Positions 27,833 through 36,297 of a DNA stretch of 64,000 nucleotides are shown here, one piece after another (the stretch's first letter is position 1; the number at the start of each line of letters is the position of its first letter). The stretch lies in contig NZ_JALPTB010000021.1 of NCBI RefSeq assembly GCF_023218075.1, positions 1 through 64,000 on the forward strand, read 5' to 3'. The translations under genes were made by a program, and so were the position numbers. The DNA comes from Rhodococcus sp. HM1. GTDB lineage: Bacteria; Actinomycetota; Actinomycetes; Mycobacteriales; Mycobacteriaceae. Under the pieces are notes generated by a model. The model saw only the letters and a program-made list of their open reading frames with translations, ran no database searches and was not told the DNA's origin.

Positions 27833-28858
27833 ATGACGCCCCTCGACGACAAGCAACTCCACGCCGACCTTGCCGTCCGCGCCACGCGCGCCGGCCAGGA
27901 ATGGCGCGAAGGCCTCACCGTCTCCGATGTGCGCCCGCTCTCGGGTGGTTCGTCGAGCCTCACCTTCATCGCCGATGCCTCGTGGCCCGCGGGGGATCAG
28001 CAAGTGGTCCTCAAGGTCGCGCCTCCCGGGCTCGAGCCCGTCCGTAACCGCGACGTCCTGCGGCAGGGGCGTTTGATGAACGCTCTGCACGGAGCGCCCG
28101 GCGTCAAGGTGCCGGAGGTCTACTTTTCCGCGGCTGGGAAGTCGAAAGAGGTCCCACCGTTCGTGGCCATGGCCTTCGTGGCGGGAGAATGCGTCGAGCC
28201 TCTGCTCGAGGACGATCGCACCGACGCGCTTCGGGAGCGGACACGCACGCGATTCCTCGATGCCGCCCGCATGCTCGGCAATCTGCACCGTGTCGTCCCC
28301 GCAGAGGTGGGTCTCGGAGACGAACCGGTCGTTACCATCGAGGACGAGATCAACCGATGGACGAGGGCGTTCACCACCGCGCCCGAGGACCTGCAGGGCG
28401 AGTACGAGACGTGCGCGAAGGCGCTGCATGCGACCGTCCCTCAGCCCATGGCTCACGTCGTCAATCACGGAGACTTCCGCCTCGGGAACACCCTGTGTGA
28501 CGGCACGAAGGTCACCTCGATCATCGACTGGGAAATCTGGTCTGTCGGAGATCCCCGCATCGACCTGACGTGGCTGACGTATTTCACCGACGAAGCCCGG
28601 CATCCGGCCCGCCCCAACGACGAGCCCTGTGGTGCGCCGATGATCGCCGAAGTCGTCCGGGAGTACGAAAACTCGTTCGGCGCGAAGATTCCCGATCTCG
28701 AATGGTTCGACGCTCTCACGCGCTACAAGGAAGCCGCCGCGACCGCGCTGCTGATCAAGCGCGCGCGCAAACACAACACGATGAACCCCTCCTTCGCGCG
28801 GATGGAACCGGCACTGCCGGAGCTCATCCGCGAGGCGCTCACCCTCGTCGGCGCCTGA
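27833..28858 (+). CDS. Phosphotransferase-family (APH-fold) kinase
   Basis: 341 residues, aminoglycoside-phosphotransferase fold. Key segments are LSGGSSSLTFIAD (nucleotide loop), QVVLKVAP (ATP Lys), the catalytic loop VNHGDFRLGNTLCD, and the metal Asp in SIIDWEIWSVGDPRIDL. Paired with an acyl-CoA dehydrogenase, this family matches the human ACAD10/11 arrangement and the LvaA kinase of levulinate catabolism, where a 4-hydroxyacyl-CoA is phosphorylated before elimination. That role is a strong context inference. The ATG at 27833 follows GGAAAGG; a TTG 51 bp upstream is unlikely. Confidence 0.88.
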   Translation: MTPLDDKQLHADLAVRATRAGQEWREGLTVSDVRPLSGGSSSLTFIADASWPAGDQQVVLKVAPPGLEPVRNRDVLRQGRLMNALHGAPGVKVPEVYFSAAGKSKEVPPFVAMAFVAGECVEPLLEDDRTDALRERTRTRFLDAARMLGNLHRVVPAEVGLGDEPVVTIEDEINRWTRAFTTAPEDLQGEYETCAKALHATVPQPMAHVVNHGDFRLGNTLCDGTKVTSIIDWEIWSVGDPRIDLTWLTYFTDEARHPARPNDEPCGAPMIAEVVREYENSFGAKIPDLEWFDALTRYKEAAATALLIKRARKHNTMNPSFARMEPALPELIREALTLVGA

Positions 28859-28906
28859 CACGCCGCAAGCTGCGCCACACCACGAACTACTTGTAAAGGG
28901 ACGACT

Positions 28907-30211
28907 ATGTGGGATTTTCAGACCGATCCGGAATTTCAGGAGAAGCTCGACTGGGTCGCGACGTTCGTGCGCGAGGAGTGTGAGCCGCTCGACCTGCTCT
29001 TTCCGCACCTCGGCCAGCCGTACAACACGGAGAACAAGGCGGCCCGCGCGATCGTGAAGCCGTTGCAGGAGCGCGTCAAGGAGCAGGGCCTGTGGGCGTG
29101 CCACCTCGGCCCGGAGCTCGGCGGCCAGGGATACGGCCAGCTCAAGCTCGCCCTGCTCAACGAGATCCTCGGTCGCTCCATGTGGGCCCCGACGGTTTTC
29201 GGCACCGCCGCGCCGGACACCGGCAACGCCGAGATCCTCGCGATGTTCGGTACCGATGAGCAGAAGGCCCGCTACCTGCAGCCGCTGCTGGACGGGGACA
29301 TCGTCTCGTGCTTCTCGATGACCGAGCCGCAGGCGGGCGCGGACCCCAAGGAATTCGTCTGCTCGGCCCGTAAGGACGGGGACGAATGGGTGATCAGTGG
29401 GGAGAAGTGGTTCTCGTCCAACGCTCGGTACGCGTCGTTCCTGATCGTCATGGCGGTCACCGACCCCGACGCCTCGCCGTACCGACGGATGTCGATGTTC
29501 GTCGTCCCCGCCGAGACGCCGGGGATCGAGATCATCCGCAACGTCGCAGTGATGGGCGACCGCGAGGAACTCGACGAGGGCACCCACGGGTACATCCGGT
29601 ACAACGACGTGCGGGTGCCGGCAGACGCCATCCTCGGCGGACCGGGACAGGGCTTCGAGGTCGCCCAGGCCCGCCTCGGCGGTGGACGAGTCCACCACGC
29701 GATGCGCACCGTCGGCAAATGTCAGCGCGCCTTCGACATGATGGCCGAGCGGGCACTCTCGCGGACCACGCAGGGTGAGACGCTCGCGAAGAAGCAGCTC
29801 GTTCAGCAGTTCATCGCCGATTCGGCCATCGAACTCGCACAGTTCCGGCTGCTGGTTCTCAACACCGCGTGGGTCATCGACACCCAGCCGCACGGTGCCG
29901 CCCGCACACAGATCGCGATGTGCAAGGTTGCGATGGCGAAGGTCTATCACGACATCGTTCATCGGGCGATCCAGGTGCACGGCTCGCTCGGTGTCACCAT
30001 CGAACTCCCGCTGCACGAAATGTGGGCGGGCGCGTTGTCGCTCGGCCTGGCGGACGGGCCCACGGAGGTCCACAAGGTCGCCGTTGCCCGCGGTGTCCTG
30101 AAGAACTACGAGCCCGTCGACACCCTGTTCCCCTCCGAGCACATCCCCACCCGACTGGCTGCCGCCAAGATCAAGCACGCCGCTGTCCTCGAAGAGTACG
30201 GAATCGCATGA
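28907..30211 (+). CDS. Acyl-CoA dehydrogenase (ACAD10/11-like)
   Basis: 434 residues, with CFSMTEPQAGADPKEFVCSA (FAD-binding loop), ISGEKWFSSNARYASF, and the late RAIQVHGSLGVTIELPLHEM segment. The long N-terminus (WDFQTDPEFQEKLDWVATFV) and the Glu-Pro-Gln-Ala loop are as in ACAD11-type enzymes. With the upstream kinase it may convert a 4-hydroxyacyl-CoA by way of a phosphorylated intermediate, or oxidise a branched acyl-CoA. It overlaps the SDR by 4 bp. Confidence 0.9.
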   Translation: MWDFQTDPEFQEKLDWVATFVREECEPLDLLFPHLGQPYNTENKAARAIVKPLQERVKEQGLWACHLGPELGGQGYGQLKLALLNEILGRSMWAPTVFGTAAPDTGNAEILAMFGTDEQKARYLQPLLDGDIVSCFSMTEPQAGADPKEFVCSARKDGDEWVISGEKWFSSNARYASFLIVMAVTDPDASPYRRMSMFVVPAETPGIEIIRNVAVMGDREELDEGTHGYIRYNDVRVPADAILGGPGQGFEVAQARLGGGRVHHAMRTVGKCQRAFDMMAERALSRTTQGETLAKKQLVQQFIADSAIELAQFRLLVLNTAWVIDTQPHGAARTQIAMCKVAMAKVYHDIVHRAIQVHGSLGVTIELPLHEMWAGALSLGLADGPTEVHKVAVARGVLKNYEPVDTLFPSEHIPTRLAAAKIKHAAVLEEYGIA

Positions 30212-30954
30212 CCGACAACATGTTCGACCTCGACGGCAAGGTCGCCCTGGTGACCGGCGGCAGTCGCGGACTCGGACGCGAAATGGCCCTGGCCTTCGCG
30301 CGCGCCGGCGCGGACGTGGTGATCACGAGCCGCAAGATCGACGCGTGCGAAGCGGTGGCGCAGGAGGTCGAGGCCCTCGGCCGTAAGGCACTGCCGGTCG
30401 CGTGCCACGTCGGCAAGTGGAGCGACATCGACGCACTGGTCGAGGCTGCCTACGAGACCTTCGGCAAGGTCGACATTCTCGTCAACAACGCCGGCATGTC
30501 GCCAGTGGCACCGTCGTCCGCCGAGACGAGCGAGGAACTGTTCGACAAGGTCATCGGCGTGAACTTCAAAGGCCCGTTCCGGCTCAGCGCGCAGATCGGT
30601 GAGCGGATGGCAGCGGGCGACGGCGGGTCGATCATCAACGTGTCCTCGTCCGGCGCGATCTTCCCAGCGCCGAAGTTCGGCCCCTACGCCGGAGCGAAGG
30701 CGGCCCTGAATGCACTGACAGGTGTGTTCGCACGCGAGTTCGGTCCCACGGTCAGAGTCAACACGATCTCCGCGGGCCCGTTCCTCACCGACATCTCCGA
30801 GGCATGGCCGGAGGAATCACGCCGCTCGACCCGCAGTGCGGTCGGACGGCCGGGGAAGCCGGAGGAGATCATCACCACCGCGCTGTACCTGGCGAGCCCT
30901 GCATCGAGCTACACCACCTCGTCGCTCGTGCGTGTGGACGGTGGACTGTACTGA
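30208..30954 (+). CDS. Short-chain dehydrogenase/reductase
   Basis: 248 residues, classical SDR. The cofactor motif TGGSRGLG, the structural NNAG (LVNNAGMSPV), catalytic Ser in NVSSSG, and YAGAK (Tyr-x3-Lys) are all present. The acidic residue that would favour NAD is absent; Ser-Arg-Lys after the second strand (ITSRKID) suggests NADP. It probably oxidises a hydroxyacyl-CoA or alcohol made by the preceding enzymes. ATGA overlap with the dehydrogenase gene. Confidence 0.92.
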   Translation: MTDNMFDLDGKVALVTGGSRGLGREMALAFARAGADVVITSRKIDACEAVAQEVEALGRKALPVACHVGKWSDIDALVEAAYETFGKVDILVNNAGMSPVAPSSAETSEELFDKVIGVNFKGPFRLSAQIGERMAAGDGGSIINVSSSGAIFPAPKFGPYAGAKAALNALTGVFAREFGPTVRVNTISAGPFLTDISEAWPEESRRSTRSAVGRPGKPEEIITTALYLASPASSYTTSSLVRVDGGLY

Positions 30955-30991
30955 TGCATAACCCATCCCGGGTCCGAGGAGGCGGTTAGCC

Positions 30992-31972
30992 ATGCGAGCA
31001 GCACGTTGCGAGAGATACGGGCCGCCGGATGTGGTGACGGTGTGCGATCTGGCCGATCCGGTCCCGGCCCGGGACGAGGTGCTGATCGAGATTCGTGCGG
31101 CGGCCGTCAACTACCCCGATGTCCTCACGGTCGCCGACAAGTACCAGGTGTCCGTTCCCACGCCCTTCACTCCGGGTAGCGAATTCGCCGGAGTCGTGCG
31201 GGCGGTGGGAGCGGATGTCCGGTCGGTCGAACCGGGCGACGCAGTCATGGGTTCGGCGATGACCGGAGCATTCGCGGAACTGATCTGTGTTCCCGCAAGT
31301 GCACTCACTTCCAAACCCGACGGCCTCGACTGGGTTTCTGCGGCGGCGTTCCGCGTTACGTACACCACCGCCTATCACGCACTGGTGACCTTCGGTGCGA
31401 TGCGGGCAGGCGACTGGGTGGTAGTGCTGGGTGCCGCCGGGGGAGTAGGGACTGCAGCAGTCGACGTCGCGACCAGGCTCGGAGCAAGAGTCATTGCCTG
31501 TGCGTCTTCGGAGGAACGATTGAGGGCCGCGACGAAACTCGGAGCGGAGGTCGGTGTTTCGTATCACTCGGAAGATCTCAAAGCACGCATCAAAGAGATC
31601 ACCGGTTCTGGTGCGCAGGTAGTGATCGACCCCGTGGGCGGGAAGTACGCGGAGCCGGCGCTGCGGGCGTTGGCCCCGGGCGGCACGTTTGTCACCGTGG
31701 GATACGCCACGGGCGAGATTCCCCGAATACCGCTGAATCTGGTTCTGTTGAAGGATCTTACGATTCGGGGTGTCGAGCTGCGCACCCTCGCGCAACGACA
31801 TCCGGACGCACCGGCGCGTGCGCAGCAGACCCTTGATGCGCTTGTGGCCGAGGGGATGAAACCACTGGTGTCGCACGTGTTCGACCTGGACGACGTCACC
31901 ACGGCGCTGGCGAGCTTGAACGACCGGTCTGCGGTCGGGAAGGTCATCATCGCACTCGGCAGCGCCTGCTAA
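30992..31972 (+). CDS. NADPH:quinone oxidoreductase-like MDR protein
   Basis: 326 residues, zinc-free medium-chain reductase of the zeta-crystallin/quinone oxidoreductase type. Seen are VNYPDVLTVADKYQ, TPFTPGSEFAGVV, the Rossmann loop VLGAAGGVGTAAVDVA and DPVGGKYAEPALRAL. No catalytic-zinc Cys or structural-zinc Cys cluster is present. Such enzymes reduce alpha,beta-unsaturated ketones, quinones or enoyl thioesters. A GAGGAGG site precedes the ATG at 30992; it is 37 bp after the SDR in the same operon. Confidence 0.9.
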   Translation: MRAARCERYGPPDVVTVCDLADPVPARDEVLIEIRAAAVNYPDVLTVADKYQVSVPTPFTPGSEFAGVVRAVGADVRSVEPGDAVMGSAMTGAFAELICVPASALTSKPDGLDWVSAAAFRVTYTTAYHALVTFGAMRAGDWVVVLGAAGGVGTAAVDVATRLGARVIACASSEERLRAATKLGAEVGVSYHSEDLKARIKEITGSGAQVVIDPVGGKYAEPALRALAPGGTFVTVGYATGEIPRIPLNLVLLKDLTIRGVELRTLAQRHPDAPARAQQTLDALVAEGMKPLVSHVFDLDDVTTALASLNDRSAVGKVIIALGSAC

Positions 31973-32006
31973 TCTCAGAACCGCATTTTCAGTCGTTTGG
32001 AGGTGA

Positions 32007-32681
32007 ATGTCGGCCGTGTCCTCATCTCCCGCCGATTCGCTCGACACCGATTTCTTGGTGATCTCCGGTGGTCGCCAATTACGTCGTGCCGCCAGTCCTG
32101 CCCGGCAGGAGGCATACGACGCCGAGGTCCGGACCCTGATCCGGGCGACTTCCGAGGTGATGCTCCGCAAGGGGTGCACGGAGGTGCCGAAGGTCAGCGA
32201 GATCGTCCACGAGGCCGGTATCACCAATCAGGCGTTCTATCGGCACTTCCGCAGCCGTGACGACGTCATCGTTGCCACCTACGAGCAGGGCATGCTGTCG
32301 GTGTACAGCTATCTACGTCATCGCGTGGGTAAGAAGTCGTCTTGGCGGGACAAACTCGAAGCGTGGATCGACGGGGTACTCGCACAGATCAAGGACCCGA
32401 AGCTGGCTGATCTGAGTGCCGTGATTCGGTGGAACGTAGCCCAGATCGCCAGAGAGAAAACCGAAATCGAGCCGATGGGGCAAGAGCGTATCCGTGCGCT
32501 GCTGTTGTCCATCCTGGCTGAGGCCGGCACGGAAGACCTCGACCGGCAGGCGCTGTTCGTCAACACACTCGTCTCCGGGATTGCAACGCACTATATAGAC
32601 ACCGGCCGGCGACCGACGTCCGAGGATCGGCAAGCGCTTCTCCGTTTCTGCCTCACCGGACTCGGAACTCGTTCGGCATAG
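32007..32681 (+). CDS. TetR-family transcriptional regulator
   Basis: 224 residues. The N-terminal helix-turn-helix (about 35-80) contains KVSEIVHEAGITNQ and FYRHFRSRDDVIVATY. The C-terminal ligand domain is helical. It is last in the kinase/dehydrogenase/SDR/reductase operon with a GGAGGTGA site, and the 33-bp palindrome over the operon promoter (27747-27779) is its most likely operator, giving autorepression with induction by a pathway intermediate. Confidence 0.9.
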   Translation: MSAVSSSPADSLDTDFLVISGGRQLRRAASPARQEAYDAEVRTLIRATSEVMLRKGCTEVPKVSEIVHEAGITNQAFYRHFRSRDDVIVATYEQGMLSVYSYLRHRVGKKSSWRDKLEAWIDGVLAQIKDPKLADLSAVIRWNVAQIAREKTEIEPMGQERIRALLLSILAEAGTEDLDRQALFVNTLVSGIATHYIDTGRRPTSEDRQALLRFCLTGLGTRSA

Positions 32682-32710
32682 ACGGGCGCCGTGCGACCGC
32701 CGATAAACAA

Positions 32711-32758
32711 GTGCCGGGCGCCGGAACAGGTAACTCTACCCACCCCGGCGCCCGGCAC
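32711..32758. terminator. Bidirectional hairpin terminator
   Basis: 14-bp perfect stem, GTGCCGGGCGCCGG (32711-32724) with 32745-32758 and a 20-nt loop, between the convergent TetR and fused dehydrogenase genes. Confidence 0.75.
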
Positions 32759-32772
32759 CGACAACTCTGGTT

Positions 32773-34923
32773 CTAGTTCGCGATTTGCTCGCGCGGTAGA
32801 CCCAGTATCCGCTCGGCGATCACATTGCGGTTGACCTCGGAAGTGCCACCGGCGATCGTCATGGCCCGGGACATCAGGTAGCTGTACGCAAGGGACGGCT
32901 CGTCCCCGGCCACCACCGCTGGGCCGGCGATGCGCAGTGCCAATTCTCCGACGTGCTGCGAGTGCTCGGCGACGAGCATCTTGCTGATGCTGCCTTCGGG
33001 GCCGGGCTCCCCACCTGCCACAGCCCGCACGACGTTCCGGACGTTGAGGACACCCATCGCCTGTTCGCGTGCCACGAGCTCGGCGACAGCGCGCGTCGTC
33101 GCGACATCTCCGGCAGCGTACTTCTCGGCGACGTCGAGCAGCATGTAGGCGGAGCGTTCCTCGCCGCCCGTGCTTCCACCACCGATGGATACGCGCTCGT
33201 TGCCGAGCGTTGCGCGGGCCACCGTCCACCCGTTGTCGACCGCTCCCACCACGTCCTCGTCGGGAACGAACACGTCGTCGAAGAACACTTCGTTGAACAC
33301 GGCGTCGCCCGTGATCTCGCGTAGGGGTCGCACCGTCACGCCGGGTGCATTCAGGTCGACGACCACAGCGGTGATGCCCTTGTGCTTCGGGACGTCCCGG
33401 TTCGTGCGGATCGTCGCGAGGCCACGGTTGCAGTTCTGCGCGTTGGACGTCCACACCTTCTGCCCGGTGATCCGCCAACCGCCGTCGACCTTCACGCCGC
33501 GCGTCGATACCGCCGCCGCATCCGAACCCGCGCCGGGCTCGGAGAACAGCTGGCACCAGACGAGATCGCCCATCAGACCCGGCCGGATCCACCGTTCGAT
33601 CTGCTCGGCGTTGCCGTGCTGGGTGAGTGTGAGCAGGATCCACGCACCGATACCCAGGTTGGGAAGATCGACTCCGTCGAATTCTTCGTCGATGACGAGC
33701 TGCTCCACAGGGGACGCAGCGCGGCCGTATGGCTTCGCCCAGTGCGGCATGAGGTAACCGGAGTCCACGAGCAGCGCGCGGCGATCCGCTTCGGACGCTG
33801 CCTGGTACTGCTCGGCGAATTCGCGGGCCTGGGTACGGAAGGTCTCGGCCTCGGCAGGCAGATCCACCGCGAAATGGCGTCGCACCCCTGCCGTCCCCGA
33901 TTCCACGATCGAATCGAGCGCGGAGTCGGGCTCACCGAACAGTGCCCGCAGGGTCTGCGCGCGGCGGAGGTGCAGGTGGCAGTCGTGCTCCCACGTGAAC
34001 CCGATACCACCGTGTATCTGAATGCTCTTCTCCGCGTTGGAGATATACGAATCGAACGCGAGCGCGCGAGCGGCGTCGAGTGCGAGTACGGCCTGCTCGC
34101 CTTCCGTTCCGGCGCGCGCGGCATCCCATGCGACGGCGACTGCGAGCTCGCTGGTCGCGAGCATATTCGCAAGGTGGTGTTTAATTGCCTGGAACGAGCC
34201 GATGGCCCGCCCGAACTGTTCCCGCACCTTCGCGTAGTCCAGCGCTGCGTCGAGCGTCGCGCGGGCACCACCTGCGGATTCTGCTGCGGCGAGTGTCCGG
34301 GCGATGTGGCGAGCCCGGCCGGCGGCCCCGAGCACGACGGCTGATGCCGTCGCGTTGTCGAGGAGCACGTGCGCAAGACGCAGCGTCGGCTCGAAATCGG
34401 AAGCCGGGATGATGGTGACGGCCGAGTCGTCGGGCGAGACGAGTACGAGGTCGTCCTCAACGACGAGGGCGAGCACGTCGGCACCGACGGCACCCACGAC
34501 GAGGCCGGCGTCACCGGAGATCGTTGTGCCGGATGCGGAGAGCGACCCGGCAATGCCGAGCCCGGCAAGGGTCGAGCCATCTGCAAGACCCGGCAGCCAA
34601 CGCGACTTCTGCTCATCGTTCCCGGCGGCGGCAACGGTCGCGGAGGTTGCTACGGATGCCAGGAACGGGACGGGGACCAGTAAGCGGCCGAGCTCCTCGG
34701 CAACAATCGCCACTTCCGGCAGACCGACGTCTTCGCCGCCGAAGCGGGACGGCAGGTGCAGGCCGAGCCAGCCGAGTTCGGCGAGCTGCTTCCAGAGGGA
34801 GGTTGTATCGGTGTTCGGGTCGTCGAGTACGCGTCGCGCGAGTGTCGCGGCGCCGTGGCCCGTAAGGAACGACCGGACTGCATCCGCGATGTCGCGGTGG
34901 TCGTCGGTGATCGCGAGTGGCAT
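32773..34923 (-). CDS. Fused two-domain acyl-CoA dehydrogenase (beta-alpha order, FadE34-like)
   Basis: 716 residues with two acyl-CoA dehydrogenase modules. The first (about 1-340) is the divergent type: LGLHLPSRFGGEDVGLPEVA, REQFGRAIGSFQAIKHHLAN and QIHGGIGFTWEHDCHLHLRR. The second (about 345-716) has the complete FAD-binding loops CQLFSEPGAGSDAAAVSTRG and GQKVWTSNAQ and ends IAGGTSEVNRNVIAERILGL. Length and order fit mycobacterial FadE34-type proteins of steroid side-chain oxidation. The start MPLAITDDH (34921-34923) has a GGAAGAG site; 74 further upstream codons overlap the SDR gene and are not used. It is 43 bp downstream of that SDR. Confidence 0.9.
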   Translation of the reverse strand: MPLAITDDHRDIADAVRSFLTGHGAATLARRVLDDPNTDTTSLWKQLAELGWLGLHLPSRFGGEDVGLPEVAIVAEELGRLLVPVPFLASVATSATVAAAGNDEQKSRWLPGLADGSTLAGLGIAGSLSASGTTISGDAGLVVGAVGADVLALVVEDDLVLVSPDDSAVTIIPASDFEPTLRLAHVLLDNATASAVVLGAAGRARHIARTLAAAESAGGARATLDAALDYAKVREQFGRAIGSFQAIKHHLANMLATSELAVAVAWDAARAGTEGEQAVLALDAARALAFDSYISNAEKSIQIHGGIGFTWEHDCHLHLRRAQTLRALFGEPDSALDSIVESGTAGVRRHFAVDLPAEAETFRTQAREFAEQYQAASEADRRALLVDSGYLMPHWAKPYGRAASPVEQLVIDEEFDGVDLPNLGIGAWILLTLTQHGNAEQIERWIRPGLMGDLVWCQLFSEPGAGSDAAAVSTRGVKVDGGWRITGQKVWTSNAQNCNRGLATIRTNRDVPKHKGITAVVVDLNAPGVTVRPLREITGDAVFNEVFFDDVFVPDEDVVGAVDNGWTVARATLGNERVSIGGGSTGGEERSAYMLLDVAEKYAAGDVATTRAVAELVAREQAMGVLNVRNVVRAVAGGEPGPEGSISKMLVAEHSQHVGELALRIAGPAVVAGDEPSLAYSYLMSRAMTIAGGTSEVNRNVIAERILGLPREQIAN

Positions 34924-34966
34924 GAGGGCTCTTCCTAGGTGTGTTGTCGTCGAGTGCTGGTCTCGA

Positions 34967-35725
34967 TCAGCGCGGTGCGAATCGCTGGCCGGCGTCGAGA
35001 CGCAGGCACTGTCCGTTGAGCATGGCGTTGTCGACGATTGCGAGTGCGAGTTTCGCGTATTCTTCGGGGCGGCCCATGCGCTTGGGGAAAGCCGCATCTT
35101 CGACCAGGGGCGCGACGCGGTCGTCCGGGATTGCGGCGGTGGCACCGGTGGCGAACAGGCTCGGCGCGATGGCGAGTACGCGGATGCCGTAGGAGCCCAG
35201 GTCGCGGGCCATGGTCAGGGCCATGCCGGCGATGCCGGCTTTGGCAGCGGTGTAGGCGACCTGTCCGATCTGGCCTTCGAAGGCGGCGATCGAGGCGGTG
35301 TTGATGATGACGCCGCGCTCGTCGTCCTCGGGTTCGTTGTTCGCCATGTGGGCGGCGGCGAGGCGGTTGAGGTTGAACGTGGCGATCAGGTTGAGGTCGA
35401 CGACCTGGCGGAAGGTCTCGAGATCGTGCGGGCCGCTGCGTCCGAGGGTCTTTTTGGCTGTGCCTCCGCCCGCGGTGGTGACGATGACGTGGAGCCCGCC
35501 GAGCTCGGTGACGGCTGCGGCGAGTGTTTCCTCGACGCCGGTGAAGTCGGTGATGTCGGCGGGGTAGAAGGTGGCGCCGATTGCGGTGGCGATCTCCTTG
35601 CCGTTACTGCTCTCGCGATCGAGGATCGCGACCTGGGCGCCCTGTGCGGCGAGTGCCTCCGCGGTGGCCCTGCCCATTCCGGAGGCGCCTCCGACGACGA
35701 CGGCTTTCTTTCCGCTGATGTTCAT
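34967..35725 (-). CDS. SDR, 3-hydroxyacyl-CoA dehydrogenase type II-like
   Basis: 252 residues with GGASGMGRATAEALAAQGA, an acidic LDRESS after the second strand (NAD preference), INTASIAAFEGQIGQ and YTAAK (catalytic Tyr/Lys). Similarity in shape to type II 3-hydroxyacyl-CoA dehydrogenase (HSD17B10-like), including AYTAAKAGIAGMALTMARDL. It probably oxidises a 3-hydroxyacyl-CoA to the 3-keto thioester. An AGGAG site precedes the ATG. First gene of the leftward operon with the fused dehydrogenase; divergent from the small gene at 35949. Confidence 0.9.
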   Translation of the reverse strand: MNISGKKAVVVGGASGMGRATAEALAAQGAQVAILDRESSNGKEIATAIGATFYPADITDFTGVEETLAAAVTELGGLHVIVTTAGGGTAKKTLGRSGPHDLETFRQVVDLNLIATFNLNRLAAAHMANNEPEDDERGVIINTASIAAFEGQIGQVAYTAAKAGIAGMALTMARDLGSYGIRVLAIAPSLFATGATAAIPDDRVAPLVEDAAFPKRMGRPEEYAKLALAIVDNAMLNGQCLRLDAGQRFAPR

Positions 35726-35825
35726 TCAGACTCCTGGTGTCGGTATGTACGGTTCGGGTCGCCACGCGAAGGTGGTGGTGTGCCGGGATCTTGTGTGTGG
35801 TGACTAGTCGTATGTTAGGTCACTT

Positions 35826-35846
35826 ATAGTACTATCTAAACTATGT
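35826..35846. promoter_or_regulatory. Operator-like sequences in the 35.7-35.9 kb divergent region
   Basis: A 10-bp perfect palindrome ATAGTACTAT (35826-35835) is followed by the right-arm half-site ACTATGT (35840-35846) of the shared operator. TATAGT at 35825-35830 could serve as a -10 element. Weaker match than the main sites. Confidence 0.4.
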
Positions 35847-35948
35847 GACGGACGCTACTCTGACAATGGCAGTAGTGAACAGCCACCGAAGTGACATCGT
35901 CGAGCCGGAGATGCGGCTTGACTGCAGAACTTGCTCAATGGAGGAATC

Positions 35949-36257
35949 GTGATTCTCAAAGTCGGTCAGTCGCTGGCCAGTTCCGTCGACACCACCACCG
36001 TCATCGTGGTCCGCGCACCCAAGACGGATGTGTCGTTGACCTGCGGCGGGGTCGACATGGTAGTCGGCAAGAAGGGCGAAGGGGACGGCTCGTCGATCGA
36101 CCCCGCGTACATCGGTGGCGCAGAACTGGGCAAGCGTTACGCCGATGACGAAGCCGGAATCGAGGTTCTGTGCACCAAGCCCGGAAAGGGCAGGCTCGAA
36201 CTCGACGGCCGCGCGCTGCCCCTGAAGGCGGCCAAGCCGCTGCCGTCCTCGGACTGA
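35949..36257 (+). CDS. Small hypothetical protein upstream of an acyl-CoA ligase
   Basis: 102 residues; not recognised. It has no signal peptide or membrane segment. Two Cys lie in LTCGGVDM and VLCTKPGKG, with a beta-rich start (LASSVDTTTVIVVRAP). The GTG at 35949 follows a strong GGAGGAATC; an upstream ATG at 35931 lacks one. It sits 40 bp before the ligase and probably shares its transcript. A small subunit, a ligase partner or a metal-binding protein are all possible. Confidence 0.75.
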   Translation: MILKVGQSLASSVDTTTVIVVRAPKTDVSLTCGGVDMVVGKKGEGDGSSIDPAYIGGAELGKRYADDEAGIEVLCTKPGKGRLELDGRALPLKAAKPLPSSD

Positions 36258-36297
36258 CACCGGTGTCGGTGAATCGATTCCTCGAGCGGAGTGACGA

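Noticed and set aside
27563-30178. Long open frame on the minus strand opposite the kinase and acyl-CoA dehydrogenase genes
   Set aside because: It mirrors two well-recognised plus-strand genes, has no domain of its own and is explained by high-GC codon third positions.
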